A DNA stretch of 64,000 bases from Nonlabens sp. MB-3u-79 (lineage in GTDB: Bacteria > Bacteroidota > Bacteroidia > Flavobacteriales > Flavobacteriaceae). Position numbers and translations under genes: made by a program. The notes under the pieces are model-generated. The model was not told the origin of the DNA, ran no database searches, and saw only the letters and a program-made list of their open reading frames with translations. Shown one piece after another: positions 8,077 to 17,677 of this stretch (positions are counted from its first letter, which is position 1; each line of letters starts with the position of its first letter). The stretch is taken from the NCBI RefSeq assembly GCF_002831625.1, contig NZ_CP025116.1, forward strand, positions 2,099,501-2,163,500, read 5' to 3'.

Positions 8077-10470
8077 ATGAATAATTCAAATTTTGAAGCT
8101 GATACAAACCTTTCTTTAAAAGATCAGATATATCAATACTTAAGACATTGGCCTTGGTTCCTCCTAAGCATACTTATATTTTTATCTCTAGGTTATGCAT
8201 ATTTGAGATATACGACCAGACAGTACCAAGCATCTTCAAAAATTTTAATTAAAGATACCGAAGGTGGAGGTGGCCTTTCAGAATTTTCGGCTTTAGGGGA
8301 TTTAGATGTACTAGGAGGTTCATTTAACTCTGTAGAGAATGAAATGCAAATACTCCAATCCAATAGATTGATCAACCAAGTGGTGGAACATTTGGATTTG
8401 AATATCGTCTATTCTAGAATTGGTAACATTAAATCTACCAACATTTATAAAAACAGTCCGATAAAAGCCACTTTACTCGATAAAACGGTACCTGAATCTA
8501 TGTTTCTAACCGTAAGGAATATAGACAGTCAGACTATTGGAATAAAGTATTTAGATGGTGATTATACCAATTACTCTTATGGATCGGAGTTTGAAATAGA
8601 CGGTGTAAAACTTTTGATATTACCTAAATCTATACTAAAGTCATCTGGTAAGGAAGAGAAGGCAGAAGAGAGTGCAGAATGGGACGAGATCTCGATTACT
8701 ATGGAGCCTAAGGCTAAAACCACTAAGTCAATTGTATCTAAGCTCCAAATTTCAAAAATTGACAAGAGAGGAAGTGTATTGGAGTTAAGTTTAGTTGATC
8801 CGGTCAAAGAAAAGGCAGAAGATATATTGGATAACCTAGTGGTGGTTTTTAATGAGGATGCTATTAAAGATAAGAATGAAGTTTCTAGAAATACGGCTCG
8901 ATTTATTGATGAGCGCCTAGCAGCTATCAGAAAAGATTTGGACAGTTTAGAAAGAGGAATACAACGTTTTAAAACATCAGAGAGTGTAACTGATATTATA
9001 GCAGAGGCTACTCTTAATTTAGAATCTTCGTCCAGTATAGGAAGAGAGGTTGTCGTGGCGGGAACTCAGCTAAGGCTAGCCAAACTGATGAAAAGTGAAA
9101 TAGACGTAGACTCTTTCAATTTTATCCCTCAAAACATGGGACTGAAAGATGTGGATCTGGAACAAATAACCTCCACCTACAATACACTTTTACAAGAGTA
9201 CCTCAATTTTAAAGAAAATGCGACCTCAGAAAACCCAGTCCTTAAAAGGCTAGTGGATCAACTCAATAGTTTAAAGCAATCTATAATCCTTTCTTTAAAC
9301 AATATCATCAATTCAATGAGCATTCAACAAGAAAGTCTTAATAAAGAGCTCAACAAAGTCTCAGGGAAAATAGCTGATGTTCCAGAAAATGAAAGAGTCA
9401 ATAGAGATATAGAAAGAGATCGTGTGGTCGTAGAGGCTGTTTATTTATTGCTGAATGAGAAGAAAGAAACTACTGCCATCTCTCTTGCAGTGACCGCACC
9501 TAAGGCAAAAATTGTTGACTACGCATTAGCATCTGCAACCCCTATTTCTCCAAAACCGCAAATAATTTATCTAGCTATGTTGGTATTGGGTTTACTGCTT
9601 CCCGGAGCCTTAGTCTATGGGCGATCTATTTTTTACAATAAAATAGAGTCAAGAAAGGATATCGAAAAAAACCTACCTAATATTAATATACTAGGAGAAG
9701 TCCCTAAACTCGATAAAGACAGTAGCGATTATATACAATTGAACGATCGATCTGTTTTAGCAGAATCTTTTAGAATCCTAAGAACCAACCTTCAATACAA
9801 ACTAAATGCTGTCAATCATGACAACACTAAAGTTGTTTTGGTCACTTCAACAGTTAAAGGTGAAGGAAAAACCTTGGTAGCTTTTAATCTTGCTAATACG
9901 TTTTCTTACAGTGGCAAAAAAGTGTTATTAATAGGAGCAGATATCAGAAACCCTCAACTACATCGATACTCTGATACAATGTCAAAAAGGACTCCAGGGG
10001 TGACAGAGTATTTGACTGATGACAGTTTAAAATTAAAAGACCTGGTCATTACCTCTTCAGTAAATAAAAATTTAGACATCATTTTGTCGGGGGCTATACC
10101 GCCTAATCCAGCAGAATTATGGATGATGGATAGAACCAAAACCTTATTTGATGAAGCTAAAGAAAACTATGATCTGGTCATTGTCGATAGTGCACCTACC
10201 ATATTGGTAACAGATACCTTGCTCATCAATAAATACGCTGATGTTACTACTTATATCACACGCGCTAATTATACGGACACTTCTTTATTAGAATTTGTTG
10301 CTGATACTATTAAAGAAGGCAAATTGAGTAATGTGGCTATTGTAGTTAACAACGTCAAACTCGCTAACTTTGGGTATGGTAATAAATATGGCTACTCTTA
10401 CGGTGAAGAAAAAAAGACCTTATGGAGTTCGTTTAAGAGTAGATTTGAAGAGAAACGAACTTTCGAGTAA
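8077..10470 (+). CDS. Wzc-like chain-length regulator / BY-kinase
   Basis: A 797-residue polysaccharide co-polymerase fused to a bacterial tyrosine kinase. A Wzz domain begins near residue 12, with membrane helices at about 28-48 and 490-515 flanking a periplasmic coiled-coil region. The cytoplasmic kinase has Walker A VTSTVKGEGKTLVAFN (about 590), Walker A' LLIGADIRNPQ (about 620) and Walker B LVIVDSAPT (about 700). A tyrosine-rich C-terminus (GYGNKYGYSYGEE, about 770-783) is the expected autophosphorylation cluster. It controls polymerisation and export with Wza. A strong terminator follows at 10498. The CpsB-type phosphatase that should oppose it is encoded convergently next door. Confidence 0.94.
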   Translation: MNNSNFEADTNLSLKDQIYQYLRHWPWFLLSILIFLSLGYAYLRYTTRQYQASSKILIKDTEGGGGLSEFSALGDLDVLGGSFNSVENEMQILQSNRLINQVVEHLDLNIVYSRIGNIKSTNIYKNSPIKATLLDKTVPESMFLTVRNIDSQTIGIKYLDGDYTNYSYGSEFEIDGVKLLILPKSILKSSGKEEKAEESAEWDEISITMEPKAKTTKSIVSKLQISKIDKRGSVLELSLVDPVKEKAEDILDNLVVVFNEDAIKDKNEVSRNTARFIDERLAAIRKDLDSLERGIQRFKTSESVTDIIAEATLNLESSSSIGREVVVAGTQLRLAKLMKSEIDVDSFNFIPQNMGLKDVDLEQITSTYNTLLQEYLNFKENATSENPVLKRLVDQLNSLKQSIILSLNNIINSMSIQQESLNKELNKVSGKIADVPENERVNRDIERDRVVVEAVYLLLNEKKETTAISLAVTAPKAKIVDYALASATPISPKPQIIYLAMLVLGLLLPGALVYGRSIFYNKIESRKDIEKNLPNINILGEVPKLDKDSSDYIQLNDRSVLAESFRILRTNLQYKLNAVNHDNTKVVLVTSTVKGEGKTLVAFNLANTFSYSGKKVLLIGADIRNPQLHRYSDTMSKRTPGVTEYLTDDSLKLKDLVITSSVNKNLDIILSGAIPPNPAELWMMDRTKTLFDEAKENYDLVIVDSAPTILVTDTLLINKYADVTTYITRANYTDTSLLEFVADTIKEGKLSNVAIVVNNVKLANFGYGNKYGYSYGEEKKTLWSSFKSRFEEKRTFE

Positions 10471-10482
10471 AAGGCTTTCATT

Positions 10483-11220
10483 TTAAAGATCAAATACAAG
10501 CTTGTGGTTTTCCACAAGCTTTTTTATGGACGGAATTTTCTTTTTCTTTATCTTAATTTCCTTGATTTTTTCTATGTGAGACACCTTGTGAGCATCAGTT
10601 CCTAGGTATTCATACATTCCTTTATCCAGAAGGGATGTCGCTTTTGTAAAAGCTTCCTCTCCATAATGACCAGATAAGGAGAGCAAATTGAGTTGTAGTT
10701 CAAATCCGCGCTCTTTTAAATCCTTAAGATCATCTATTGATTTTATATAACGATAACGTTCTGGATGGGCCAGTATAGGAATCAAAGCTTTTTGGCACAT
10801 TTTAAATACCAACTCTTCCAATTGATCAGGACGTTGGAAATAAGACAGCTCTGTAAGCAGGTAGTTCTTGTGAAGACACAGGTAGTTGTTTTTCTCTATA
10901 ATTTGATCAAACTGCCCATCCATCATATATTCTGAAGCAGTATTCAAGATAAAGCCTTTGGCATTTGTTGCGGCTAACGCTAACTTTGTTTCTTGGAAAT
11001 TAGCAGTGATTTTAGCTACATCATTATTGTAATAATCTTCCATGGTATGTGGCGTAGCAATAGCGTTCTTTATACCTATAGCTTTCATGGCTTTAATCAT
11101 CTCTAAAGTAGTCTCTAGATCAGGTGAGCCGTCATCCATTCCAGGTAAAAGGTGGTTGTGAATATCAGTAATGCCATCTAGTAGATCTACCAGATACACG
11201 GATTTATTAAAAAAAATCAT
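10483..11220 (-). CDS. CpsB/YwqE-type protein-tyrosine phosphatase (PHP fold)
   Basis: A 245-residue metal-dependent tyrosine phosphatase of the CpsB/CapC family. The PHP metal-binding motif DIHNHLLPGMDDGS lies near residue 18, followed by IATPHTMEDYY (about 59), PILAHPERY (about 155) and the C-terminal GTDAHKVSH (about 208). CpsB-type enzymes dephosphorylate the tyrosine cluster of BY-kinases, so the natural partner is the Wzc-like protein encoded convergently, 12 bases away tail to tail. The last codons overlap the plus-strand terminator of the Wzc gene. The gene lies just downstream of a TPR gene on the same strand (3-base gap), so it is not in the EPS operon itself. Confidence 0.9.
   Translation of the reverse strand: MIFFNKSVYLVDLLDGITDIHNHLLPGMDDGSPDLETTLEMIKAMKAIGIKNAIATPHTMEDYYNNDVAKITANFQETKLALAATNAKGFILNTASEYMMDGQFDQIIEKNNYLCLHKNYLLTELSYFQRPDQLEELVFKMCQKALIPILAHPERYRYIKSIDDLKDLKERGFELQLNLLSLSGHYGEEAFTKATSLLDKGMYEYLGTDAHKVSHIEKIKEIKIKKKKIPSIKKLVENHKLVFDL
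10498..10525 (+). terminator. Terminator of the Wza/Wzc operon, embedded in the cpsB-type coding sequence
   Basis: Perfect 10-bp stem AAGCTTGTGG/CCACAAGCTT with a TTTT loop and a six-T tail on the plus strand. The hairpin DNA also encodes the KLVENHKL tail of the convergent phosphatase. Confidence 0.85.
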
Positions 11221-11223
11221 GAA

Positions 11224-12606
11224 TTAAAGTTTTAGAAGTTGTTGTACTTCTTGCATTTCATATTCTACTGGAAATAATTCTTCCATGATAATAATGTATT
11301 CAGAATTTCTTTTTAAAGAATTTTGTAAATGAAACTTTCCTTTTAAGAGATCTCCTTTTTTGAAGTAAAGACCTGCGAGTCTATATTCCAGCTCCACTTC
11401 TTCGGGATAGAATTCTAAGCCGCTTTCTATATTAGAAATGGCAGTATTTATTTCACCTAGGTGAAGAAGTAAGTCACCTCTATTGATCCAGGTAGAAAGC
11501 TCATAATTACCTAGCTCTATAGCTCTGCGATAGCCGTATTCGGCTTCCTCTACAAAATTAAGCCTTCTATTGATAGAAGCATACTTGGTCCAATACAGCG
11601 CATTATCTGCATCTGTTTCTGTTGCTTTTTCTATATAACTGAGTGCTTTTTGAAAATCCAGCCTTTTGGTGTAAAAGCTTACTATAGATAACCATCCTTT
11701 ATCAAGCAATGGATCTTCCTTAACGCATTGTTTGAAGTACTTGATTGCCTTCTCGTCAACGCCTAATTTTTCAAAACATTTCCCCAACCTTAAATAGGCA
11801 AATGAAGTAGGGTCGTCTAGTGTAAGTGTAATTTGATAATTTTCAATGGCTTCGTTATACCTGCCTAACTTTTCAAGGACTTTACCTTTTTCTAAGTATG
11901 CTCCCACAAAAAAATCGTCAGAAATAATAGCAAATTCAAATGCTGAAAGAGACTTTTCATACATTTTTAAGTCAAAATATTGTTTACCTACTTGATGCCA
12001 TGCCACCTCACTATAAGGATTCTTATCTAGAAATAGATTTAAGAAGTCTATAGCTTGTTGGTGTTCTTGTAAAAAATCAAAACAATATATGATATTGTAA
12101 AGAGCCGAGTAGTCGGTATCGTCCAGCTCTAAACACTTCATAAAATTCACCTTGGCGTTAGAGTAGTCTTCAATAAAAAGAAACTCCATACCAATTAAAT
12201 TATAAACATCGGCTTGGTCCAGTGTGAGGTCTAAAGCTGTTTTAAGCAGCTCTATAGCCTTATCATGGCGTTCGGTCTTTGAAAAGATATTAGCCTTTTG
12301 AATATAGATTTCAGAATTTTGTGGCTCGATTTCAAAAAGCTCATTGAGCACTTGCTCTGCTTGAGAAAACTGATCGTCAAATATATATACCTCTGCTTTA
12401 AAAAGTTTTAAATTAACAGCAGTTGGATGCTGAGAAATACCTAGACTTATGGCTTTACGAGCCAATGCCATTTTACCTTCTTCGAGGTAATGTTCAATTA
12501 TTTGATCAAACTCATCACTGTCAAAGAATCCAACTTCGTTAGATTTCAACATGAGTTCAAATTTTTTGATGCTTAAATCTCCATCACTGTTTAAATCAAA
12601 ATGCAT
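11224..12606 (-). CDS. Tetratricopeptide repeat protein
   Basis: A 460-residue cytoplasmic protein without a signal peptide, made almost wholly of TPR-type helical repeats (about ten from residue 30 to 440). Motifs such as A.DVYNLIGMEFLFIEDYSNA, YLRLGKCFEKLG and WINRGDLLLHLGEI show the usual W-LG-Y-A-P pattern spacing. TPR arrays hold protein partners; no enzymatic domain is visible. It sits directly upstream of the phosphatase gene with a 3-base gap, so the two are probably co-transcribed. Similar TPR proteins are widespread in Flavobacteriia, and the partner is unknown. Confidence 0.85.
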   Translation of the reverse strand: MHFDLNSDGDLSIKKFELMLKSNEVGFFDSDEFDQIIEHYLEEGKMALARKAISLGISQHPTAVNLKLFKAEVYIFDDQFSQAEQVLNELFEIEPQNSEIYIQKANIFSKTERHDKAIELLKTALDLTLDQADVYNLIGMEFLFIEDYSNAKVNFMKCLELDDTDYSALYNIIYCFDFLQEHQQAIDFLNLFLDKNPYSEVAWHQVGKQYFDLKMYEKSLSAFEFAIISDDFFVGAYLEKGKVLEKLGRYNEAIENYQITLTLDDPTSFAYLRLGKCFEKLGVDEKAIKYFKQCVKEDPLLDKGWLSIVSFYTKRLDFQKALSYIEKATETDADNALYWTKYASINRRLNFVEEAEYGYRRAIELGNYELSTWINRGDLLLHLGEINTAISNIESGLEFYPEEVELEYRLAGLYFKKGDLLKGKFHLQNSLKRNSEYIIIMEELFPVEYEMQEVQQLLKL

Positions 12607-12708
12607 ACACAGAATATTAAGAATTCTTGTTTTACTAAGTTCAATTTTTTTGCCAAAGTCTCCGCAAAAACAAGATATCTCTTGTCAACAACTTATAAAC
12701 AGGTTGTT

Positions 12709-13899
12709 TTATATCTGTCGGTCATAAAATTCTTCGGTGACTTCTAGTAGTATTCTACACGCAAAATCAATTTCAGAATTGGTAATCGTATAGGGCGGAG
12801 TTATTCTTATAGCTCGTTTTTCATAGAGTAATAAAAAGAAGATAACACCTCTGTTGCGGCACTCATCTACTATTTGTGTCGTGAACTTATCGTCTGGGAG
12901 TAAGGCTAAAAGCATCAATCCTTTACCTCTTACCTCTAGAATATTTTTGTGTTGTAAGCTTTCGCGAAAGCGAGATTCCTTATCACACATCTCTTCCATA
13001 TAGTTACCCCGTTCTATTTCTGTAAGTGTGGCAAGTGCCGCTGCGGCGATGACAGGATGACCTCCAAAAGTCGTTATATGGCCCAACATAGGCGATTGCT
13101 TGAAGTAAGACATATGTGCCCTGCTCGTCGTTAAAGCCCCAATAGGAAGACCGCCAGCGAGGCCTTTACCTGTGATCACCATGTCTGGAACGATCTGGTG
13201 TTGCATAAAATAAAACATACTTCCGGTGCGACCTATCCCAGGTTGGATCTCGTCTATAAGGAGTAAAGCGCCCATTTCTTTGCAACGTTTACTTAACTCC
13301 TGCATCCAAATCTTGCTCGGAATCTTAAATCCTGCGCCACCTTGAATACTTTCTATAATGACGGCAGCAGTAGTTGTCGTAATCAATTTCAGGTCTTGCA
13401 TACAGTTGAAGTTGATATGCGTAATGTCGGGTAGTAAGGGCCTATAAGGAGCTTTACGCTCTTCATAATCCATAAGACTCAGGGAGCCCATTGTGTTACC
13501 GTGATAGGCTTTTTTCATTGCGATAATCTGAGAACGCCCCGTCACACTGCGAGCTAGCTTTATGGAAGCTTCAATAGCTTCAGTACCGCTGTTAACCAGA
13601 TAGGTAGTTTCTAATGGGTCGGGTAGCAGCGATGCGATTTTCTTGCACAATTGTACCGCTGGTTCTTGAGAAAACTCTCCATAAACCATGACGTGCATAT
13701 AAGTGTCGACCTGTTTTTTTATTGCTTCTGTGATGACTGGATGGCAGTGACCTAGTGGCAGCGCACTAACACCTGCAACCATATCTAAGTATTTATGACC
13801 TTGTTTGTCATAAATATAATTTCCTTTTGCACGATCTATTTCTATTCCAGGAGCAAAAGGAGTTGTCTGTGCCTGATAATGGTAAAAATCATCCTTCAT
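12709..13899 (-). CDS. Class III PLP-dependent aminotransferase (acetylornithine/ornithine-type)
   Basis: A 396-residue fold-type I aminotransferase. Visible are VSALPLGHCHP, YLVNSGTEAIEASIKLAR (about 100), AYHGNTMGSLSLM (about 131), the cofactor Asp in LLIDEIQPGIGRTG (about 217), and the Schiff-base Lys in VITGKGLAGGLPIGA (about 245). The family includes ArgD, RocD and 4-aminobutyrate transaminases; the sequence alone does not decide the substrate. It overlaps the end of the OstA-like gene by 11 bases, suggesting coupling. A 15-base form of the dispersed palindrome lies in frame (SRFRES) near residue 311. Confidence 0.88.
   Translation of the reverse strand: MKDDFYHYQAQTTPFAPGIEIDRAKGNYIYDKQGHKYLDMVAGVSALPLGHCHPVITEAIKKQVDTYMHVMVYGEFSQEPAVQLCKKIASLLPDPLETTYLVNSGTEAIEASIKLARSVTGRSQIIAMKKAYHGNTMGSLSLMDYEERKAPYRPLLPDITHINFNCMQDLKLITTTTAAVIIESIQGGAGFKIPSKIWMQELSKRCKEMGALLLIDEIQPGIGRTGSMFYFMQHQIVPDMVITGKGLAGGLPIGALTTSRAHMSYFKQSPMLGHITTFGGHPVIAAAALATLTEIERGNYMEEMCDKESRFRESLQHKNILEVRGKGLMLLALLPDDKFTTQIVDECRNRGVIFFLLLYEKRAIRITPPYTITNSEIDFACRILLEVTEEFYDRQI
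12958..12972. repeat. Palindrome copy 2 (15 of 16 bases, in aminotransferase)
   Basis: GCTTTCGCGAAAGCG; the first base of the 16-mer is A here. Read on the minus strand as SRFRES. Confidence 0.9.
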
Positions 13900-15598
13900 T
13901 TCCTGCTTTCTTTTTTCTAATATAATCAGGGGTGTCTGTAGCTCTTGTTTTTAAATCCTTTTCTTTTAATCTGGAATTTTCATTGATCTCAAACTTTTTG
14001 TCTTGTTTGAAAAAATCTTCTTCTATTTGGGGTAAAGGGATTCCTTGAATAGGAGTGAGTACTGGAGCTGGTTTTCCTTTAAACAGGTCTTCCTTTGTTG
14101 CTATCATTTCATCCCCGCGCCAGATAAAACCTCTTAAGGTACGAGCATTCTCAGGCAGCTCGTCTGGAGGGTAGGTGATGTCTTCTACATTGTCCAGGTT
14201 GGTTATAATAGACATCTCTTTATTGTCAAAGAGTATTTCCATTCTTCCACTAGTTCCTTTATTAATTCCTATAAGTTGCTGTTCTTCATTACGAGAATAA
14301 ACAAGATTTTCTACATTTTTATTGACGTTAACCACCTCAAGTTCGCTGGAATCATTAAACTTTCCAAGCAGTTCTTTTCCTTTGATCTGGTTAAAACCAC
14401 CACTACTATCTTGATCGATAATAAAAGCGTTGTAGAACACGCGCAAACTATCGAGTTTCTCCGTTTTAGTATTGCTTTGAATATGTATGCTGTCCCCTGT
14501 CAGCTGGCTTTTGCCACTCCATAAAACAGGTTGTGTAATCATCTTAGTAAGTCCGGTACTTTGTCTGGTAATAATAGAATCACACCTGCCACTTAAATCA
14601 CTTTTAAAAAGCCTGACATCATAAAAGCCTCTTACAATTCTATCGTCTTCTGGGCCGGTGACCATCAATTTATCAGCATGTATATAAACACTGTCTTGAT
14701 TTTGAATAGAAATAGCAACAGCTCTCTTGGTGATGAAAACGGAGTCTTTTGCCCGATAAACCTCCGCATAATGGCCTTTTATGACAGACTTATTTATGGT
14801 ATCGGTCACCACTATATTGTTGGTTGCACTGGCAAACGACCTTGCTCTATTAAAGTACAAGCTGTCTCCAGTTACTGTACGGTTATTGTAATCTATTCTA
14901 GAGTTTTTTATAAAATAACCTTCATCTGCTCGGGTATCATAAAAACCTCGTTCGCAATAAACGGTACTTGTTTTTCCTTTTATAGTGGAGGGTCCATACA
15001 TATAGGTATGTCCTGTTTCGGTATAAAAATTAAGGTGATCACTGTCTATGGTATATTCTGGATTGGTCACTTTTACATTTTCGAGAAATTGATATCTTTT
15101 CTCGGCAATAAAATAGCGTCCTATCCTGCTTTTTAGGGTACTAGCAGTATCTGTTACAGTACCACCGCTTCGGTAATACGCCTGTTGTTTGGCACGATCA
15201 AAAAATAAGCTGTCTGTTTTTAAAGTAGTTCCAGGGTTTTTCATATCCACATTGCCACTGGCAAAAGCAAACTGCGTCTTACCATTATATTCTGCTTTTT
15301 CAGAACTCATTCTTATAGAATCGCCTTGATTCATACGAACATTTCCGAAAGTTCTTATAAAATTATCTTGCCTATAAAAAACAGCACGATCACACCACAT
15401 TTGAATTCCTTTGTGTTGCACATAGACTTGATTCTTACCGGTTCCAGCATAAACAACGCCTCCAGGAAAAAGCTCTTCATTTATTTGACTAAAACCCCCA
15501 CCAGCACTAGTCACCTTAATCAAGGAATCGTTTGTTTGCGTCTGACCTATACATAGGCACACATTACATAAAACAAGAAGCCAAATTAAATTTTTCAA
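13889..15598 (-). CDS. OstA-like LPS transport protein (LptA/LptD N-terminal family)
   Basis: A 569-residue secreted protein with an N-terminal signal peptide (MKNLIWLLVLCNVCLCIGQ), a TTG start, and a long body of OstA-type beta-jellyroll repeats. The repeated pattern is seen in GNVRMNQGDSIRMSSEKAEYNG (about 82) and again in TVTGDSLYFNRARS and GHYAEVYRAKDSVFI. This family handles LPS transit across the periplasm. The C-terminus is charged and disordered-looking, without an LptD barrel. No ATG could give the complete signal peptide, so TTG at 15598 is chosen. LptF/G and LolA genes lie farther along on the same strand. Confidence 0.85.
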   Translation of the reverse strand: MKNLIWLLVLCNVCLCIGQTQTNDSLIKVTSAGGGFSQINEELFPGGVVYAGTGKNQVYVQHKGIQMWCDRAVFYRQDNFIRTFGNVRMNQGDSIRMSSEKAEYNGKTQFAFASGNVDMKNPGTTLKTDSLFFDRAKQQAYYRSGGTVTDTASTLKSRIGRYFIAEKRYQFLENVKVTNPEYTIDSDHLNFYTETGHTYMYGPSTIKGKTSTVYCERGFYDTRADEGYFIKNSRIDYNNRTVTGDSLYFNRARSFASATNNIVVTDTINKSVIKGHYAEVYRAKDSVFITKRAVAISIQNQDSVYIHADKLMVTGPEDDRIVRGFYDVRLFKSDLSGRCDSIITRQSTGLTKMITQPVLWSGKSQLTGDSIHIQSNTKTEKLDSLRVFYNAFIIDQDSSGGFNQIKGKELLGKFNDSSELEVVNVNKNVENLVYSRNEEQQLIGINKGTSGRMEILFDNKEMSIITNLDNVEDITYPPDELPENARTLRGFIWRGDEMIATKEDLFKGKPAPVLTPIQGIPLPQIEEDFFKQDKKFEINENSRLKEKDLKTRATDTPDYIRKKKAGNEG

Positions 15599-15768
15599 AT
15601 AGGTGGTTTTTCTGTGTTCAAAATTACAAAATTGACGACTACAAATCAGATAGGAGGCGACAGGGAAATATAAGCATTATATAGACTTTGATTTTAATCT
15701 AAGCAGATCAAAGCATACTTTAAAAATCAAATTAGATAAAGATCAATAGTTGTAAAATCTGTATACTT

Positions 15769-16539
15769 TTATTTGGAACTCATGAACCAAGTATCTGGCT
15801 TGGTTGTTAGTTTTTCATTAAAAACACTGGATTTTGAAATGGTTCTTGTTCCTATAGCGCTTTGCGTCAACTCATTGATTTCGTAACCTATCAAATTCCA
15901 GCCTTTATTTATCTTAAGATTATAGTCATCAGTTCTTTGGTAGATTTCCTCAGTACCGTCTTCAAATAAATTTTCAGTGGCCAAAGAACCTTTTATAGAA
16001 AAAGGTTCTTTGGCGTAGATGTAATAATAAAGATATCCGGTTTCTGGTAAAGCATCCTTAGTGCCGATTACATATTTTAGAAAATTCTGACTGGAAGCAG
16101 GATAGATATAGCCACTTCGATTGGAACCGGTGACTTCAAATCTATAATATTTACCAGCGAAAGCTAGTTTCACCTCTTTTCCCGTAAATGATAAACCATC
16201 AGCGTTAGGAAAGCTTTCTAATGCTGTTGAATACTTGAGTTCATATGCTGCAATTGGGGAAGAGTTATAAGCTTCGAAAGCTTTTTCTGTTGTTTGATCA
16301 AAATCTAAAGGCAGTTCGATTTTAAAACTTCCATCTTCGTTTAATACTCCTCCAAATGAGGGCTCAACAAAGTATCCCATAATATTAATACCTCCGGTTA
16401 TTCCATTTGGGTTTTTGACTTTATTTTCTAAAATAAGGGCAGTAGTTGAACTGGTTTCTTCAGGCAGCTCTTTTTTGTCATTTGACGTTTTGCATCCCAC
16501 TAGGGTTAAAAAGAGAAAAAATAATAGAGACTTGTACAT
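15769..16539 (-). CDS. Hypothetical lipoprotein
   Basis: A 256-residue protein of unknown function. The N-terminus is a lipoprotein signal with lipobox LTLVGC (Cys16), so the mature protein should be anchored in the outer or inner membrane. The body is rich in Gly, Tyr, Thr and acidic residues and looks like beta-structure (for example IKGSLATENLFEDG and NLKINKGWNLIGYEI), perhaps an immunoglobulin-like or lipocalin-like fold. Its ATG overlaps the TAA of the DUF6095 gene upstream, so it is translated as the end of the murQ-DUF6095 unit. I do not recognise a named family. Confidence 0.8.
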   Translation of the reverse strand: MYKSLLFFLFLTLVGCKTSNDKKELPEETSSTTALILENKVKNPNGITGGINIMGYFVEPSFGGVLNEDGSFKIELPLDFDQTTEKAFEAYNSSPIAAYELKYSTALESFPNADGLSFTGKEVKLAFAGKYYRFEVTGSNRSGYIYPASSQNFLKYVIGTKDALPETGYLYYYIYAKEPFSIKGSLATENLFEDGTEEIYQRTDDYNLKINKGWNLIGYEINELTQSAIGTRTISKSSVFNEKLTTKPDTWFMSSK

Positions 16540-16772
16540 TATCTGGTTTTATTAGATTTGAACATGGAATCTAAAATCAAATTGATTCCTTGAAAAATTA
16601 AAACAACCGCTAGGATGGCAAAGGCTATTCCCGGCATTAAAAATATAATAGGATGCTCTGATCCAGCTCCTTTATAAATAAGAATAGGGCCAGCAAAAAG
16701 GAATAAAACACTTATAGCGAGTCTTTTAATTCCTTTTACGAGAACTTCTCTGTCAGTTGATGTTTGTTCCAT
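16539..16772 (-). CDS. DUF6095-like small membrane protein
   Basis: A 77-residue inner-membrane protein with two hydrophobic helices (about residues 22-40 and 46-68) joined by a short loop containing EHPIIFLMPG. The composition and size match the DUF6095 family of Flavobacteriia, whose role is unknown. I start it at the ATG at 16772, two bases after the murQ stop; an in-frame TTG three codons earlier is possible. It lies between murQ and a lipoprotein gene with overlapping ends, so all three appear to be one operon. Confidence 0.78.
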   Translation of the reverse strand: MEQTSTDREVLVKGIKRLAISVLFLFAGPILIYKGAGSEHPIIFLMPGIAFAILAVVLIFQGINLILDSMFKSNKTR

Positions 16773-16774
16773 AG

Positions 16775-17590
16775 TTAACAAATTCCTTGTTGAGCAATTG
16801 CATTTCTTACACTACCGTGATCGAGTAGTAATTGTCGTGCTATCTCATATTCAACTCCAGTCGCTTCCATAATCATACGTGTTCCACGATCTACGAGTTT
16901 GTTATTACTTAACTGCATATCGACCATTTTATTACCCTTTACATGACCTAATTGTATCATGACACTAGTGCTTATCATATTGAGAATCATTTTCTGAGCT
17001 GTTCCAGCTTTCATTCTACTACTGCCGGTTACAAACTCTGGACCTACAGTAACAACAATTGGAAAAGAGGCTACTTTATCCAACGGGCTCCCTTCATTGC
17101 AAGTAATGCATGCCGTAGTGATGCCCATTGTATTGCAATGCTCTAATCCACCTATAACATAAGGAGTAGTGCCGCTAGCAGCGATGCCTATGACCACATC
17201 ATTTCGATCGATATGAAAGTTTTGCAAGTCTTTAAAAGCTTGTTGAGAATCGTCTTCAGCATTTTCTACAGCTTTTCTTATTGCTAGATCACCACCAGCT
17301 ATAAGGCCTATGATTTTATCATCCCTTACACCAAAAGTAGGAGGGCATTCACTGGCATCTAGTATTCCTAGTCGACCACTGGTTCCTGCACCTATATAAA
17401 AAAGTCTACCGCCACTAGACATTTTCTTAACGATAATAAGTACTAAAGCTTCTATTTTAGGAATCACTTTCTCCACTGCGGTCGCCACAGTTTGATCTTC
17501 CTTATTGATGCTTTCTAACAATTCTCTGGTACTCATCTTTTCCAGATCATTGTAATAAGAATCTTGTTCTGTAATTTTTTTGAATGCCAT
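16775..17590 (-). CDS. murQ: N-acetylmuramic acid 6-phosphate etherase
   Basis: A 271-residue SIS-domain protein. MurQ cleaves the D-lactyl ether of MurNAc-6-phosphate to give GlcNAc-6-phosphate in cell-wall sugar recycling. Motifs include the SIS sugar-phosphate site GRLFYIGAGTSGRLGILDASECPPTFG (residues 61-87, containing the signature GAGTSGRLG), then GIAASGTTPYVIGGL and the C-terminal RMKAGTAQKMILNMIST, all characteristic of MurQ/GckR proteins. The protein is slightly shorter than the E. coli enzyme (about 298 residues), with a shortened C-terminus. An inverted repeat lies about 20 bases upstream of the ATG. Confidence 0.93.
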   Translation of the reverse strand: MAFKKITEQDSYYNDLEKMSTRELLESINKEDQTVATAVEKVIPKIEALVLIIVKKMSSGGRLFYIGAGTSGRLGILDASECPPTFGVRDDKIIGLIAGGDLAIRKAVENAEDDSQQAFKDLQNFHIDRNDVVIGIAASGTTPYVIGGLEHCNTMGITTACITCNEGSPLDKVASFPIVVTVGPEFVTGSSRMKAGTAQKMILNMISTSVMIQLGHVKGNKMVDMQLSNNKLVDRGTRMIMEATGVEYEIARQLLLDHGSVRNAIAQQGIC

Positions 17591-17610
17591 AAGAATCGTT
17601 TCACTGTAGT

Positions 17611-17629
17611 TACCACAACGGATGTGGTA
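17611..17629. promoter_or_regulatory. Inverted repeat upstream of murQ (possible operator)
   Basis: TACCACA-5-TGTGGTA, centred about 30 bases before the murQ ATG and between murQ and the preceding rib gene. There is no T-tract, so an operator is more likely than a terminator. The regulator is unknown. Confidence 0.3.
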
Positions 17630-17677
17630 CCAACTTTTTATTTTTTATAAAAACAAGAAAGAGGAATGAATAATAAC

